Source: Canicola haemoglobinophilus (lineage in GTDB: Bacteria > Pseudomonadota > Gammaproteobacteria > Enterobacterales > Pasteurellaceae). Taken from it: a stretch of DNA of 64,000 nt. Both the position numbers and the translations under genes were made by a program. The DNA lies in NCBI RefSeq assembly GCF_002015075.1, contig NZ_MUXZ01000004.1:155066-219065 (forward strand), in the 5' to 3' direction. Below the pieces are notes generated by a model. The model made no database searches and was not told where the DNA came from. It saw only the letters and a program-made list of their open reading frames with translations. Below, one piece after another: positions 25,637 to 34,531 of this stretch (within the stretch, counting starts at the first letter, position 1; each line of letters opens with the position of its first letter).

Positions 25637-26095
25637 GTGGCAACATTAGAAGAGAAATTACAAGAATTATTACAATCTTCCGTAGAGGATTTAGGTTGCG
25701 AACTCTGGGGAATTGAATGTCAACGTGCAGGACGTTTTTTAACAGTACGTTTATATATTGACAAAGAGGGTGGAGTAACTATTGATGATTGTGCTGATGT
25801 GAGTCGTCAAGTAAGTGCGGTGCTAGATGTAGAAGATCCGATTGCAGATAAATATAATTTGGAGGTTTCTTCACCAGGCTTAGATAGACCATTATTTAGA
25901 TTGGAACAATTTGAACGCTATATCGGGCAGGATATTTCTGTGCATTTACGTATTCCTATGTTGGATCGCCGTAAATGGCAAGGTAAGCTAGAGAAAATTG
26001 AAAATGATATGCTGACTTTAGTTGTTGATGGACAACCACAAGTGTTAGTTTTCGGCAATATTCAAAAAGCCAATGTTATTCCTAAATTCAATTAA
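25637..26095 (+). CDS. rimP: RimP, 30S ribosome maturation factor
   Basis: A 152-residue protein that assists 30S subunit assembly. The start is GTG 25637, supported by AGGAGAAAA upstream. CELWGIECQ near residue 20, VRLYIDKEGGVTIDDCA in pieces from 33, and EVSSPGLDRPL near 77 are typical. It is the first protein gene of the nusA-infB operon; nusA follows 14 bases later. Confidence 0.97.
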   Translation: MATLEEKLQELLQSSVEDLGCELWGIECQRAGRFLTVRLYIDKEGGVTIDDCADVSRQVSAVLDVEDPIADKYNLEVSSPGLDRPLFRLEQFERYIGQDISVHLRIPMLDRRKWQGKLEKIENDMLTLVVDGQPQVLVFGNIQKANVIPKFN

Positions 26096-26109
26096 TTAGA
26101 GAGAAAGAA

Positions 26110-27591
26110 ATGAGTAAAGAAATTCTATTAGCTGCTGAAGCAGTGTCCAATGAAAAATTATTACCTCGCGAGAAAATTTTTGAAGCATTAGAGAGTGCCA
26201 TTGCGCTTTCTACGAAGAAAAAATATGAACAAGAAATAGATGTTCGTGTTGTTATTAATACAAAAACGGGCGAATTTGATACTTTCCGCCGTTGGCTAGT
26301 GGTTGAAACTGTTAGCCATCCAACAAAAGAGATTACTTTAGAAGCTGCTCAATTTGAAAATCCAGAAGTTAAAGTAGGCGATTATATTGAAGATCAAATT
26401 GAGTCTATTGCTTTTGATCGTATTGCGATGCAAACAGCACGCCAAGTGATCAGTACGAAAATCCGTGAAGCTGAGCGTAACAAAATTGTCGAGCAATTCC
26501 GCTCACAAGAAGGCGAAATTGTTACTGGTACAGTGAAAAAAGTAAATCGTGATTCTATTATTTTGGATCTTGGTCAACATGCAGAGGCAGTGATGTTGCG
26601 TGAAGATATGTTACCACGTGAAAATTTCCGTCCGGGTGATAGAGTTCGTGGTGTGTTGTATAAAGTGAGCCCAGAAAGCAAAGGTGCACAATTATTTGTC
26701 ACTCGTGCAAAACCAGAGATGATCATCGAATTATTCCGTATTGAAGTACCTGAAATTGGCGAAGAGTTAATTGAAATTAAAGGTGCATCACGTGATCCTG
26801 GTTTACGTGCCAAAATTGCAGTGAAAAGTAATGATAAACGCATTGACCCAGTGGGTGCTTGTGTCGGTATGCGTGGCGCTCGAGTGCAAGCTATTACTAA
26901 TGAATTAGGCGGCGAGCGAGTTGACATTGTGTTATGGGATGACAATCCTGCACAATTTGTGATTAATGCTATGGCACCAGCTGATGTAAGTTCAATTGTG
27001 GTTGATGAAGATAATCATTCTATGGATATTGCTGTGGAAGCAGCAAACTTAGCGCAAGCTATTGGACGTAATGGTCAAAATGTACGTTTAGCGACACAAC
27101 TAACTGGTTGGGCATTAAATGTTATGACAACAGATGATCTAAATGCTAAACATCAAGCAGAAGACAATAAGATTTTAAGCTTATTTATGACCGCACTTGA
27201 GATTGACGAAGAGTTTGCACACATTCTTGTTGATGAAGGGTTCACTAATCTGGAAGAAATCGCTTATGTTGCAGTTAATGAGTTAACAGCAATTGATGGC
27301 TTAGAAGATGAAGATCTCGTTGAAGAATTACAAGCTCGTGCGAAAAATGCAATTACCGCTATGGCATTAGCGGAAGAAGAGGCACTAAAACAAGCGCATA
27401 TTGAAGAAAAATTATTAAATTTAGAAGGTATGACTCGTCATATCGCATTCAAATTGTCAGAAAAACAAATTACAACTCTTGAAGAATTAGCAGAGCAAGG
27501 CGTTGATGATTTAGCTGATATTGAAGAGTTAAGTGCTGAACAGGCTGCGGATTTAATTATGGCAGCACGTAATATCTGTTGGTTCAGCTAA
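26110..27591 (+). CDS. nusA: NusA transcription elongation/termination factor
   Basis: A 493-residue RNA polymerase-binding factor that modulates pausing, termination and antitermination. Order of parts: N-terminal polymerase-binding domain (1-125), S1 (about 135-200), two KH domains (about 205-345, with GxxG-type IGRNGQN) and two C-terminal acidic helix-hairpin-helix repeats (about 365-490). The length matches E. coli NusA (495). RimP is 14 bases upstream, and infB begins 20 bases after its stop. Confidence 0.98.
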   Translation: MSKEILLAAEAVSNEKLLPREKIFEALESAIALSTKKKYEQEIDVRVVINTKTGEFDTFRRWLVVETVSHPTKEITLEAAQFENPEVKVGDYIEDQIESIAFDRIAMQTARQVISTKIREAERNKIVEQFRSQEGEIVTGTVKKVNRDSIILDLGQHAEAVMLREDMLPRENFRPGDRVRGVLYKVSPESKGAQLFVTRAKPEMIIELFRIEVPEIGEELIEIKGASRDPGLRAKIAVKSNDKRIDPVGACVGMRGARVQAITNELGGERVDIVLWDDNPAQFVINAMAPADVSSIVVDEDNHSMDIAVEAANLAQAIGRNGQNVRLATQLTGWALNVMTTDDLNAKHQAEDNKILSLFMTALEIDEEFAHILVDEGFTNLEEIAYVAVNELTAIDGLEDEDLVEELQARAKNAITAMALAEEEALKQAHIEEKLLNLEGMTRHIAFKLSEKQITTLEELAEQGVDDLADIEELSAEQAADLIMAARNICWFS

Positions 27592-27611
27592 AAAGAAGGG
27601 GTAATAGAATT

Positions 27612-30122
27612 ATGGTAGATGAAGTAAAAAAAGAAAATGCACCCAAAAAGTTGAGTATTCAGCGCCGAACAAAAACCACTGTGAGCGGTACAAGCACAAC
27701 AGGAAAAAGCAAAGAAGTTCAGGTTGAAGTTCGTAAAAAACGTACAGTGACCACTGATGCTGCACGTAAAGCGGAAGAACAAGCTAAGTTAAAAGCAAAA
27801 GAAGAAGCAGAGAAAAAAGCGGCTGCAGAAAAAGCTGCGGCGGAGAAAGCTAAATTAGAGGCAGAAAAAGCTAAGGCTGAGCAAGAAAAGGCTGAAAAAG
27901 CAAAATTAGCACAAGCTAAATCAGAACAGGCAAAAGCAAACAAGAAAGTGGATGCTGAAAAAGAAAAACGCCGTGCAGAAGAAGCAGAATTACGTCGTAA
28001 AGCTGACGAATTAGCTCGCCAGAAAGCAGAAGAAAAAGCACGTAAAGCAGCGGAAGAAGCAAAACGTTATGCTGATTTTGACGATAGCGACAATGACAAT
28101 ACCACATTAGATGATTATAGCGATTACCATCTAACCTCTAGTTATGCGCTTGAAGCAGAAGATGAAGAAGAGCGTCGTAATGAAAGCCGTGGTCGTGGCA
28201 AAAATAAAGTTGCTAAAGCTAAAAAAGGTGGACGTGATGATGAAAATGGCAATAAAAATGAACGCCAATCAGATCGTCGTAACCAAAAAGATGCGAAAGG
28301 TAAAGGCAAACAGGGTAAAAAAGGCAGTGCATTGCAACAAGCCTTTACTAAGCCAGCTCAAGTTGCTAAAGCCGATGTTGTGATTGGCGAAACCATTACT
28401 GTGGCGGAACTCGCATCGAAAATGGCAGTGAAAGTCACTGAAATCATAAAAACTATGATGAAAATGGGCGAAATGGTGACCATTAACCAAGTACTCGATC
28501 AAGATACCGCTCAACTTGTTGCCGAAGAAATGGGACACAAAGTTATTCTTCGTAAAGAAAATGAGCTTGAACAATCAGTAATGGAAGATCGTGATGTGAA
28601 TAGTGAAAAAGTTCAACGTGCACCAGTTGTTACCATTATGGGGCACGTTGACCATGGTAAAACTTCATTACTTGATTACATACGTAAAGCAAAAGTTGCT
28701 GCAGGTGAAGCAGGAGGTATTACTCAGCATATCGGTGCTTATCATGTTGAAACCGATGATGGGAAAATGATCACATTCTTAGATACTCCAGGGCATGCGG
28801 CTTTTACTTCTATGCGTGCTCGCGGAGCAAAAGCAACAGACATCGTTGTGCTTGTGGTAGCTGCTGATGATGGTGTGATGCCACAAACTATCGAAGCAAT
28901 TCAACATGCTAAAGCAGCAGGAGCTCCGATTGTTGTTGCTATCAATAAAATCGATAAACCAGAGGCGAATCCTGATCGTATTGAACAAGAATTATTACAA
29001 CATGAAGTGATTTCGGAGAAATTTGGTGGAGATGTGCAATTTGTTCCAGTTTCTGCGAAAAAAGGATTAGGTATTGATGATTTACTAGAGGCAATTCTTC
29101 TGCAATCTGAAGTGTTAGAATTAACCGCAGTTAAAGATGGTATGGCAAGCGGTGTCGTGATTGAATCTTATTTAGACAAAGGTCGTGGCCCAGTGGCAAC
29201 TATCCTTGTTCAATCAGGTACATTAAATCGTGGCGATATTGTACTTTGTGGCTTTGAGTATGGTCGTGTGCGTGCAATGCGTGATGAAAACGGTAAGGAG
29301 ATTCAATCCGCAGGTCCTTCAATTCCAGTGGAGGTATTAGGTCTTTCAGGTGTAGCCACTGCAGGTGATGAAGCAACTGTTGTACGTGATGAGAAAAAAG
29401 CACGTGAAGTTGCCCTTTATCGTCAAGGTAAATTCCGTGAAGTAAAACTAGCTCGTCAGCAAAAAGCGAAATTGGAAAATATGTTTAACAACATGGCTGA
29501 TGGAGAAGTCGCAGAATTAAATGTAATCGTGAAAGCGGACGTTCAAGGTTCTGTGGAAGCTATTATTCAAGCCTTGCATGATTTGTCAACTGCAGAAGTA
29601 AAAGTGAAAGTTGTGGGTTCTGGTGTTGGTGGAATTACTGAAACTGATGCAACTCTTGCGGCAGCATCAAACGCAATTATGATTGGTTTTAATGTTCGTG
29701 CTGATGCGACAGCACGCCGAGTGATTGAAAATGAACATATTGATTTACGTTATTATTCAATCATCTATGAATTATTAAACGAAATCAAAGCGGCAATGAG
29801 CGGTATGTTACAACCTGAATTTACACAAGAAATTATTGGTTTGGCAGAAGTGCGAGATATTTTCCGTCATCCAAAATTTGGGGCAATTGCTGGTTGTATG
29901 GTAACTGATGGTATCGTTAAACGTAACAATCCAATTCGTGTATTGCGTGATAACGTGGTCATTTTTGAGGGTGAACTTGAATCTTTACGCCGTTTCAAAG
30001 ATGACGTTAGCGAAGTACGTAATGGTATGGAATGCGGTATCGGTGTTAAGAACTACAATGACGTTAAAGTTGGCGACCAAATCGAAGTCTTTGAAGTTGT
30101 TGAAGTTAAACGTTCAATTTAA
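27612..30122 (+). CDS. infB: Translation initiation factor IF-2
   Basis: An 836-residue GTPase that places initiator tRNA on the 30S subunit and promotes subunit joining. The start at ATG 27612 is preceded by AGAAGGGG; an earlier frame extension overlaps nusA and is unlikely. A long Lys/Glu/Ala-rich helical region (about 45-160) precedes the IF2_N domain (about 255-310) and the G domain with GHVDHGKT near 344, DTPGH near 391 and NKID near 444. Domains II to IV fill the rest. The operon also contains the initiator tRNA that IF-2 recruits. Confidence 0.97.
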   Translation: MVDEVKKENAPKKLSIQRRTKTTVSGTSTTGKSKEVQVEVRKKRTVTTDAARKAEEQAKLKAKEEAEKKAAAEKAAAEKAKLEAEKAKAEQEKAEKAKLAQAKSEQAKANKKVDAEKEKRRAEEAELRRKADELARQKAEEKARKAAEEAKRYADFDDSDNDNTTLDDYSDYHLTSSYALEAEDEEERRNESRGRGKNKVAKAKKGGRDDENGNKNERQSDRRNQKDAKGKGKQGKKGSALQQAFTKPAQVAKADVVIGETITVAELASKMAVKVTEIIKTMMKMGEMVTINQVLDQDTAQLVAEEMGHKVILRKENELEQSVMEDRDVNSEKVQRAPVVTIMGHVDHGKTSLLDYIRKAKVAAGEAGGITQHIGAYHVETDDGKMITFLDTPGHAAFTSMRARGAKATDIVVLVVAADDGVMPQTIEAIQHAKAAGAPIVVAINKIDKPEANPDRIEQELLQHEVISEKFGGDVQFVPVSAKKGLGIDDLLEAILLQSEVLELTAVKDGMASGVVIESYLDKGRGPVATILVQSGTLNRGDIVLCGFEYGRVRAMRDENGKEIQSAGPSIPVEVLGLSGVATAGDEATVVRDEKKAREVALYRQGKFREVKLARQQKAKLENMFNNMADGEVAELNVIVKADVQGSVEAIIQALHDLSTAEVKVKVVGSGVGGITETDATLAAASNAIMIGFNVRADATARRVIENEHIDLRYYSIIYELLNEIKAAMSGMLQPEFTQEIIGLAEVRDIFRHPKFGAIAGCMVTDGIVKRNNPIRVLRDNVVIFEGELESLRRFKDDVSEVRNGMECGIGVKNYNDVKVGDQIEVFEVVEVKRSI

Positions 30123-30138
30123 TTGAAACTCAATGACA

Positions 30139-30170
30139 AAAGTGCGGTTGAATATGACCGCACTTTGTTT
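30139..30170. terminator. Inverted uptake-sequence hairpin after infB
   Basis: AAAGTGCGGT (30139-30148) pairs with ACCGCACTTT (30157-30166) around an 8-base loop. Two uptake sequences facing each other between genes commonly serve as terminators in Haemophilus. Here the operon continues into rbfA, so it would act as a partial stop. Confidence 0.7.
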
Positions 30171-30187
30171 CAGAAGAAGAGTAAAAA

Positions 30188-30568
30188 ATGGCAAGAGAAT
30201 TTAAACGTAGTGATAGAGTAGCACAAGAGCTACAAAAAGAAGTCGCAATTATTTTACAGCGAGAAGTTAAAGATCCTCGCATTGGTATGGTAACTGTTTC
30301 TGATGTGGAAGTATCAAGCGATCTAGCCTATGCCAAAGTTTTTGTTACTTTCTTATTTGATCATGATGAAAGTGCAATCGAACAAGGCATGAAGGGATTA
30401 GAGAAAGCAAGTCCTTATATTCGTAGCCTATTAGGTAAAGCAATGCGTTTGCGTATTGTACCTGAATTACGCTTTATTTATGACCAATCTTTAGTAGAAG
30501 GTATGCGCATGTCTAACCTTGTAACTAGTGTTGTACGTGAAGATAAAAAACGTCATGTGGAAGAGTAG
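30188..30568 (+). CDS. rbfA: RbfA, 30S ribosome-binding factor
   Basis: A 126-residue KH-type protein that binds immature 30S subunits and helps 16S rRNA 5' end maturation. VAQELQKEVAIIL near residue 11, DPRIGMVTVSDVEVSSDL in pieces near 31, and AKVFVTFL near 51 are family features. truB follows after 12 bases. Confidence 0.97.
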   Translation: MAREFKRSDRVAQELQKEVAIILQREVKDPRIGMVTVSDVEVSSDLAYAKVFVTFLFDHDESAIEQGMKGLEKASPYIRSLLGKAMRLRIVPELRFIYDQSLVEGMRMSNLVTSVVREDKKRHVEE

Positions 30569-30580
30569 ACGAAGATAGAA

Positions 30581-31498
30581 ATGAATAAACCACGTAAAAA
30601 AGGGCGTGATGTTAATGGTATTTTTTTGTTGGATAAATCACAAGGAATGAGTTCCAACGATATTATGCAAAAAGTGAAACGCCTGTTCCAAGCAAATAAA
30701 GCTGGGCATACTGGGGCACTTGATCCATTGGCAACAGGAATGTTGCCAATTTGTTTGGGTGAGGCAACAAAATTTTCGCAGTATTTACTTGATGCAGATA
30801 AACGCTATCAAGTGATTGCGAAATTAGGTGAGCGCACTGATACTTCAGATGCTGATGGGCAAGTTGTACAAGAACGTGAAGTGAATGTGGATTTAGCAAA
30901 AATTTTGACCGCACTTCAGCAATTTCGTGGTGATATTATGCAAGTGCCAACTATGTTTTCAGCGCTAAAACATCAAGGCAAACCTTTGTATGAATATGCT
31001 CGAGCTGGCATCACTGTTGAGCGAGAAGCTCGTCCAATAAGCATTTTTGAATTGAAGTTTATTGACTATCAAGAGCCTTATTTGACTTTGGAAGTACATT
31101 GTTCTAAAGGCACTTATATTAGAACTTTAGTTGATGATATTGGTGAGGTTTTGGGCTGTGGGGCTCATGTAACTATGCTACGCCGTATTGGCGTTGCTGA
31201 TTATCCTCGTGACAAAATGATGACGTTAGAACAATTGCAGCAACTGGTAGAGCAAGACGATTTAGATTTGTTAGATCAACATCTTCTGCCAATGGATACC
31301 GCAGTTATTCGTTTACCACAATTAGTTCTAACAGAAGAACAAACAAAAGCTGTAGGCTTTGGTCAGCGAGTGAAATTTGTCAATGCACAAAGAATACAAG
31401 GACAAGTGCGGTTGATTTCGCCTAACAATTTATTTTTAGGCGTAGCGATTATTGATGAACATAATATTATCCGTCCGCAACGTATGGTTGTGTATTAA
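30581..31498 (+). CDS. truB: TruB, tRNA pseudouridine-55 synthase
   Basis: A 305-residue enzyme that makes pseudouridine 55 in the T loop of tRNAs. GHTGALDPLATGMLP near residue 41 contains the catalytic Asp. YQVIAKLGERTDTSDADG in pieces near 73 and SKGTYIRTL near 174 are family blocks. It ends the metY-rimP-nusA-infB-rbfA-truB operon and faces the TonB receptor gene across a terminator. Confidence 0.98.
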   Translation: MNKPRKKGRDVNGIFLLDKSQGMSSNDIMQKVKRLFQANKAGHTGALDPLATGMLPICLGEATKFSQYLLDADKRYQVIAKLGERTDTSDADGQVVQEREVNVDLAKILTALQQFRGDIMQVPTMFSALKHQGKPLYEYARAGITVEREARPISIFELKFIDYQEPYLTLEVHCSKGTYIRTLVDDIGEVLGCGAHVTMLRRIGVADYPRDKMMTLEQLQQLVEQDDLDLLDQHLLPMDTAVIRLPQLVLTEEQTKAVGFGQRVKFVNAQRIQGQVRLISPNNLFLGVAIIDEHNIIRPQRMVVY

Positions 31499-31514
31499 AC
31501 TTAAACATAAAACC

Positions 31515-31557
31515 AACCGCACTTTTTGAGATCAGCTTAAAAGTGCGGTTATTTTTA
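31515..31557. terminator. Bidirectional uptake-sequence terminator between truB and the TonB receptor
   Basis: AACCGCACTTTT (31515-31526) pairs with AAAAGTGCGGTT (31539-31550) around a 12-base loop, followed on the plus strand by ATTTTTAT. It consists of two facing uptake sequences between convergent genes. Confidence 0.85.
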
Positions 31558-31579
31558 TAGCTTTGCAGACTAAAATTTA

Positions 31580-34303
31580 TCAGAATTTATAAGACAAACT
31601 AAACTTAAAGGTTCTTCCTCTCGCAAAGTTGTTTTGGAATGCTTTAGTGTAGAAATAATCACCATTAGCATTTTTAGTCGCATGCGTTAACCTAGCATAT
31701 TGTGATGCCGCATCATTGTTAGCATCAAGCGGATTGGCATATCTTACGTCAGTGATATTATCGACATATAATTTCAACATCAGGTTTTCCGTTGGTTCAT
31801 ATGTAACATACAAATCATAGACAAATAGTTGACTACCAATTTCCTCGTACTCTGCGATACCGCCAATTCTTTCTGAAAGATCTTTCGTTTTACTATTAGG
31901 GCAAACTTTTCTATTGGCATCTTTATCAAAATAAACTCGCCCACCTTTACAAATCTCTATTGGGTCAAACTTAGTTCTTTTGCTTTTTCCATAATACTTA
32001 GCAATAGCACCAATGGTGAGTTTATTGTCGAAAAATCTTGTTCCAAGCTCTAATGAACCATAGCTATTTGGTAAAATAGTCACTTTTGTCAAACCAAAGC
32101 TTTGTGCTTCAGCTTGTTGTTCATCAGCATTGGCGGCAGTTCGTGGTATATCACTATAGGAAGCTGGTTGATTGGTTTTTTGTCTTGCGTAGGCTAAATT
32201 AACAAAAAATTTTCCCATATCATAATTGATTTCTGTTTCAAATCCTCTGATTTTAACGGTTTCTTGATAGTTTCTGTGCTGTAAAGCAGGAACTATTTGG
32301 CTACCATGTATTGGATTGATACCTCTGATACTTTTAAGACTGTAGACATTATGAATAAAATCATCAATTCTTGTTCTATAGGCTGTTACCTTATAACCTA
32401 TTTTATCCGTAGCTGTAATAGCACCTTCCACAAAACCATTAAAACCAATTTGCTGAGTCCTTGCTGTTTCAGGTTTAAGATTTAGATTAACACCAGCATC
32501 GGTTAAACTAGAGAAAAATATTTCTTGAACGGTAGGTACTCTATGAGTTTTTGCATAGCTAATAAAAGGTGTGAAATAATGATTTATATCTGCTGTTAAA
32601 GTTGCTGAATAATTTTTAAATGTATGATTTACGCTATTATAATTAATAAAGGTAGGTCTTTTTTTGTATCCGTCATCTCTATCGTATTCATATTTTTTAT
32701 CAAATTCTTCTTGGGCTTGTTCTAATTCAGTTTTTCGTTGTTGCAATATTTGTCTTTGCGCTTGATTATTACCCTGTCTACGCAGTTTTTTTAAAGTATC
32801 CTCAATTTCATCTAACTCTGATGCTAATTTAGAGTATTCCTGATCTACCGAGGTGAGAACTTGTCCCCTTGTATTAGATTTGACAATATTAAAGTTGTAA
32901 TCCAACGTAAAAATTTTCCATTCTAATTTGTTATTAAAGTAAAAAGTTTTGTTTTTTTGTTCACCTGGTGGGAAAAATGAGTTTGTTGGTAATGACGCAT
33001 TGACTTTCGTATAAAGATTAGTTGTGCCAGAAGGATTGAGTTCTCCCAATGATTTGACACATTCAGAGTCGTCATCATCCTCACACACTTTAAAAATTCT
33101 TAATTCATCTGGGTAACGATTTCTTGAATAATCATTTTTTAACCAGTTAAAACCAGGGGTCAGCGTGAGAGTTGTTTCTGCAGGAAGATTAAACTTAAAT
33201 ATATTATTAATATCAATAGTGGTAGATTTATTTTTTCCTTGTAATGGTTGCAGAATTTTTCTATTGATAATCGTTGCACCAACATCATAATTTTGACTAT
33301 TAGTATTTTTTGAATAAAGAAAATTGAAGTTTACTAAATCGTTATTAGGAATGACAAAATTATAGTTAATTTGTTTAGTATCAGTGTTAATCGAACGTCC
33401 CGCTAAATGATTTTTCAATGTTCTATATTGCAAACCAAGGGTATTATAGTTATCTACATATTCAATCTTGAATAAATGGCTTTGTGGCTTTTGTTTTACT
33501 TTGTCTGGATCAAAAGGTCTTATATCATAAGGAGAGGCGTCACCATAGGCTCGTCGATATTCTTCGGCGATAAGTGCGGTATCTCTTTCGGAAATTTGCT
33601 GGTGGGTTTCTCCCCCCCCTACTTGATAATCTTGCGTAATAGTTTTACGTGTGTGTGCATACAAAACGCCCAACGTACCACCATAATCAAAGAAATGTTT
33701 ACCCGCTAACCCAATCATAAACTCAGGTCTTAAATCATTATCTCCAAACGAGTATTTAACAATTCCACCAAAATTTTTATCTAGTCTTAAAATATCATCA
33801 ACACCAATAGTTTTGAAATTTGCCGAACCGACTAAAGCATTTGCACCACCAGCCCCTTTAAAAGAACCACGATTCACTTCAACGCTAGTTAACAAGAGCG
33901 GATCTATTGCTGCACCAAACTGAGAACCTGCACCACCACCCTTTGTACCCGTATCACCACCACTACTATAAAAAGTTTGAGTTACACCATCGACCATAGA
34001 ATTAACACGTCCAAGCCCAGTAGCACCCCTTATATTGACAGTAACCGCACCAGCTGCTTTATTCATTTGAGTAAAAGCACCAGGCGTTGAACGGATAATT
34101 TCATCTAAATCTTTCGATGAATTATTAATTTCATCTCTAATACTAACCGCACCTGATTTCTTGAATGCTTCGTCCTTTTCTTTAATTTTTTGCCCTACAA
34201 CCTCAATTGCATCAAGCTCCGCCTCAACATCATCAGCATAAGCTATTGATGATATATAGCTGGCTAAAGCCGTTGCAATCAGTGTTTTGACTAATTTATT
34301 CAT
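31580..34303 (-). CDS. TonB-dependent outer membrane receptor, probably for haem (Hup-like)
   Basis: A 907-residue outer membrane receptor. A signal peptide covers about residues 1-23. The TonB box region is IEVVGQK near 32-39, the plug domain is about 45-175 with VNIRGATGLGRVN near 88, and the beta-barrel fills the rest, ending in FKFSLSYKF with the terminal Phe needed for assembly. Sequence and length (913) resemble, from memory, the H. influenzae haem-utilisation receptor Hup. It has no CCAA repeats, unlike the haemoglobin receptors HgpA-C. A run of eight G residues lies inside the gene near 33612-33619. A Fur-like site lies upstream. Substrate assignment is tentative. Confidence 0.8.
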   Translation of the reverse strand: MNKLVKTLIATALASYISSIAYADDVEAELDAIEVVGQKIKEKDEAFKKSGAVSIRDEINNSSKDLDEIIRSTPGAFTQMNKAAGAVTVNIRGATGLGRVNSMVDGVTQTFYSSGGDTGTKGGGAGSQFGAAIDPLLLTSVEVNRGSFKGAGGANALVGSANFKTIGVDDILRLDKNFGGIVKYSFGDNDLRPEFMIGLAGKHFFDYGGTLGVLYAHTRKTITQDYQVGGGETHQQISERDTALIAEEYRRAYGDASPYDIRPFDPDKVKQKPQSHLFKIEYVDNYNTLGLQYRTLKNHLAGRSINTDTKQINYNFVIPNNDLVNFNFLYSKNTNSQNYDVGATIINRKILQPLQGKNKSTTIDINNIFKFNLPAETTLTLTPGFNWLKNDYSRNRYPDELRIFKVCEDDDDSECVKSLGELNPSGTTNLYTKVNASLPTNSFFPPGEQKNKTFYFNNKLEWKIFTLDYNFNIVKSNTRGQVLTSVDQEYSKLASELDEIEDTLKKLRRQGNNQAQRQILQQRKTELEQAQEEFDKKYEYDRDDGYKKRPTFINYNSVNHTFKNYSATLTADINHYFTPFISYAKTHRVPTVQEIFFSSLTDAGVNLNLKPETARTQQIGFNGFVEGAITATDKIGYKVTAYRTRIDDFIHNVYSLKSIRGINPIHGSQIVPALQHRNYQETVKIRGFETEINYDMGKFFVNLAYARQKTNQPASYSDIPRTAANADEQQAEAQSFGLTKVTILPNSYGSLELGTRFFDNKLTIGAIAKYYGKSKRTKFDPIEICKGGRVYFDKDANRKVCPNSKTKDLSERIGGIAEYEEIGSQLFVYDLYVTYEPTENLMLKLYVDNITDVRYANPLDANNDAASQYARLTHATKNANGDYFYTKAFQNNFARGRTFKFSLSYKF

Positions 34304-34374
34304 ATTGAAATAATCCTGTTATTATAAATTTGCGTAAAAAGCGCAATAATTTTAAGGAAAAAATAGATAATGTC

Positions 34375-34396
34375 AATAATATTGAGAATTATTATT
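34375..34396. promoter_or_regulatory. Candidate Fur operator upstream of the TonB receptor
   Basis: AATAATATTGAGAATTATT at 34375-34393 resembles the Fur box GATAATGATAATCATTATC in its A/T-rich inverted-repeat arrangement, about 72 bases before the receptor start on the minus strand. A Fur-controlled iron/haem receptor would be expected. The match is partial. Confidence 0.6.
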
Positions 34397-34478
34397 AATT
34401 GTGGGTGATAAGGTCTTTTTATATGAAATAGGAAAGGGAAAAGTGCGGTGGTATTTTTGTTTTTTTTTGCAACTCAAA

Positions 34479-34505
34479 GGGCAGATTTTCGATCTGCCCG
34501 TTTTG
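34479..34505. terminator. Terminator downstream of metE
   Basis: GGGCAGAT (34479-34486) pairs with ATCTGCCC (34492-34499) around a 5-base loop, just beyond the metE stop. The tail on the minus strand is TTTGAGTT, and on the plus strand GTTTTG. An uptake sequence lies nearby at 34440. Confidence 0.65.
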
Positions 34506-34531
34506 TATTTTCTATTTTAGGATTATTTCGA

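Noticed and set aside
27750..28080. Repeat-like Ala/Lys/Glu-rich DNA in infB, with long open frames on the other strand
   Set aside because: This is the normal low-complexity helical region of IF-2; opposite-strand frames result from its codon bias and lack start signals or known domains.
31580..34303. Haemoglobin receptor of the HgpA-C type
   Set aside because: Those genes carry long CCAA repeats after the signal peptide; none occurs here, and the sequence is closer to a Hup-like receptor.
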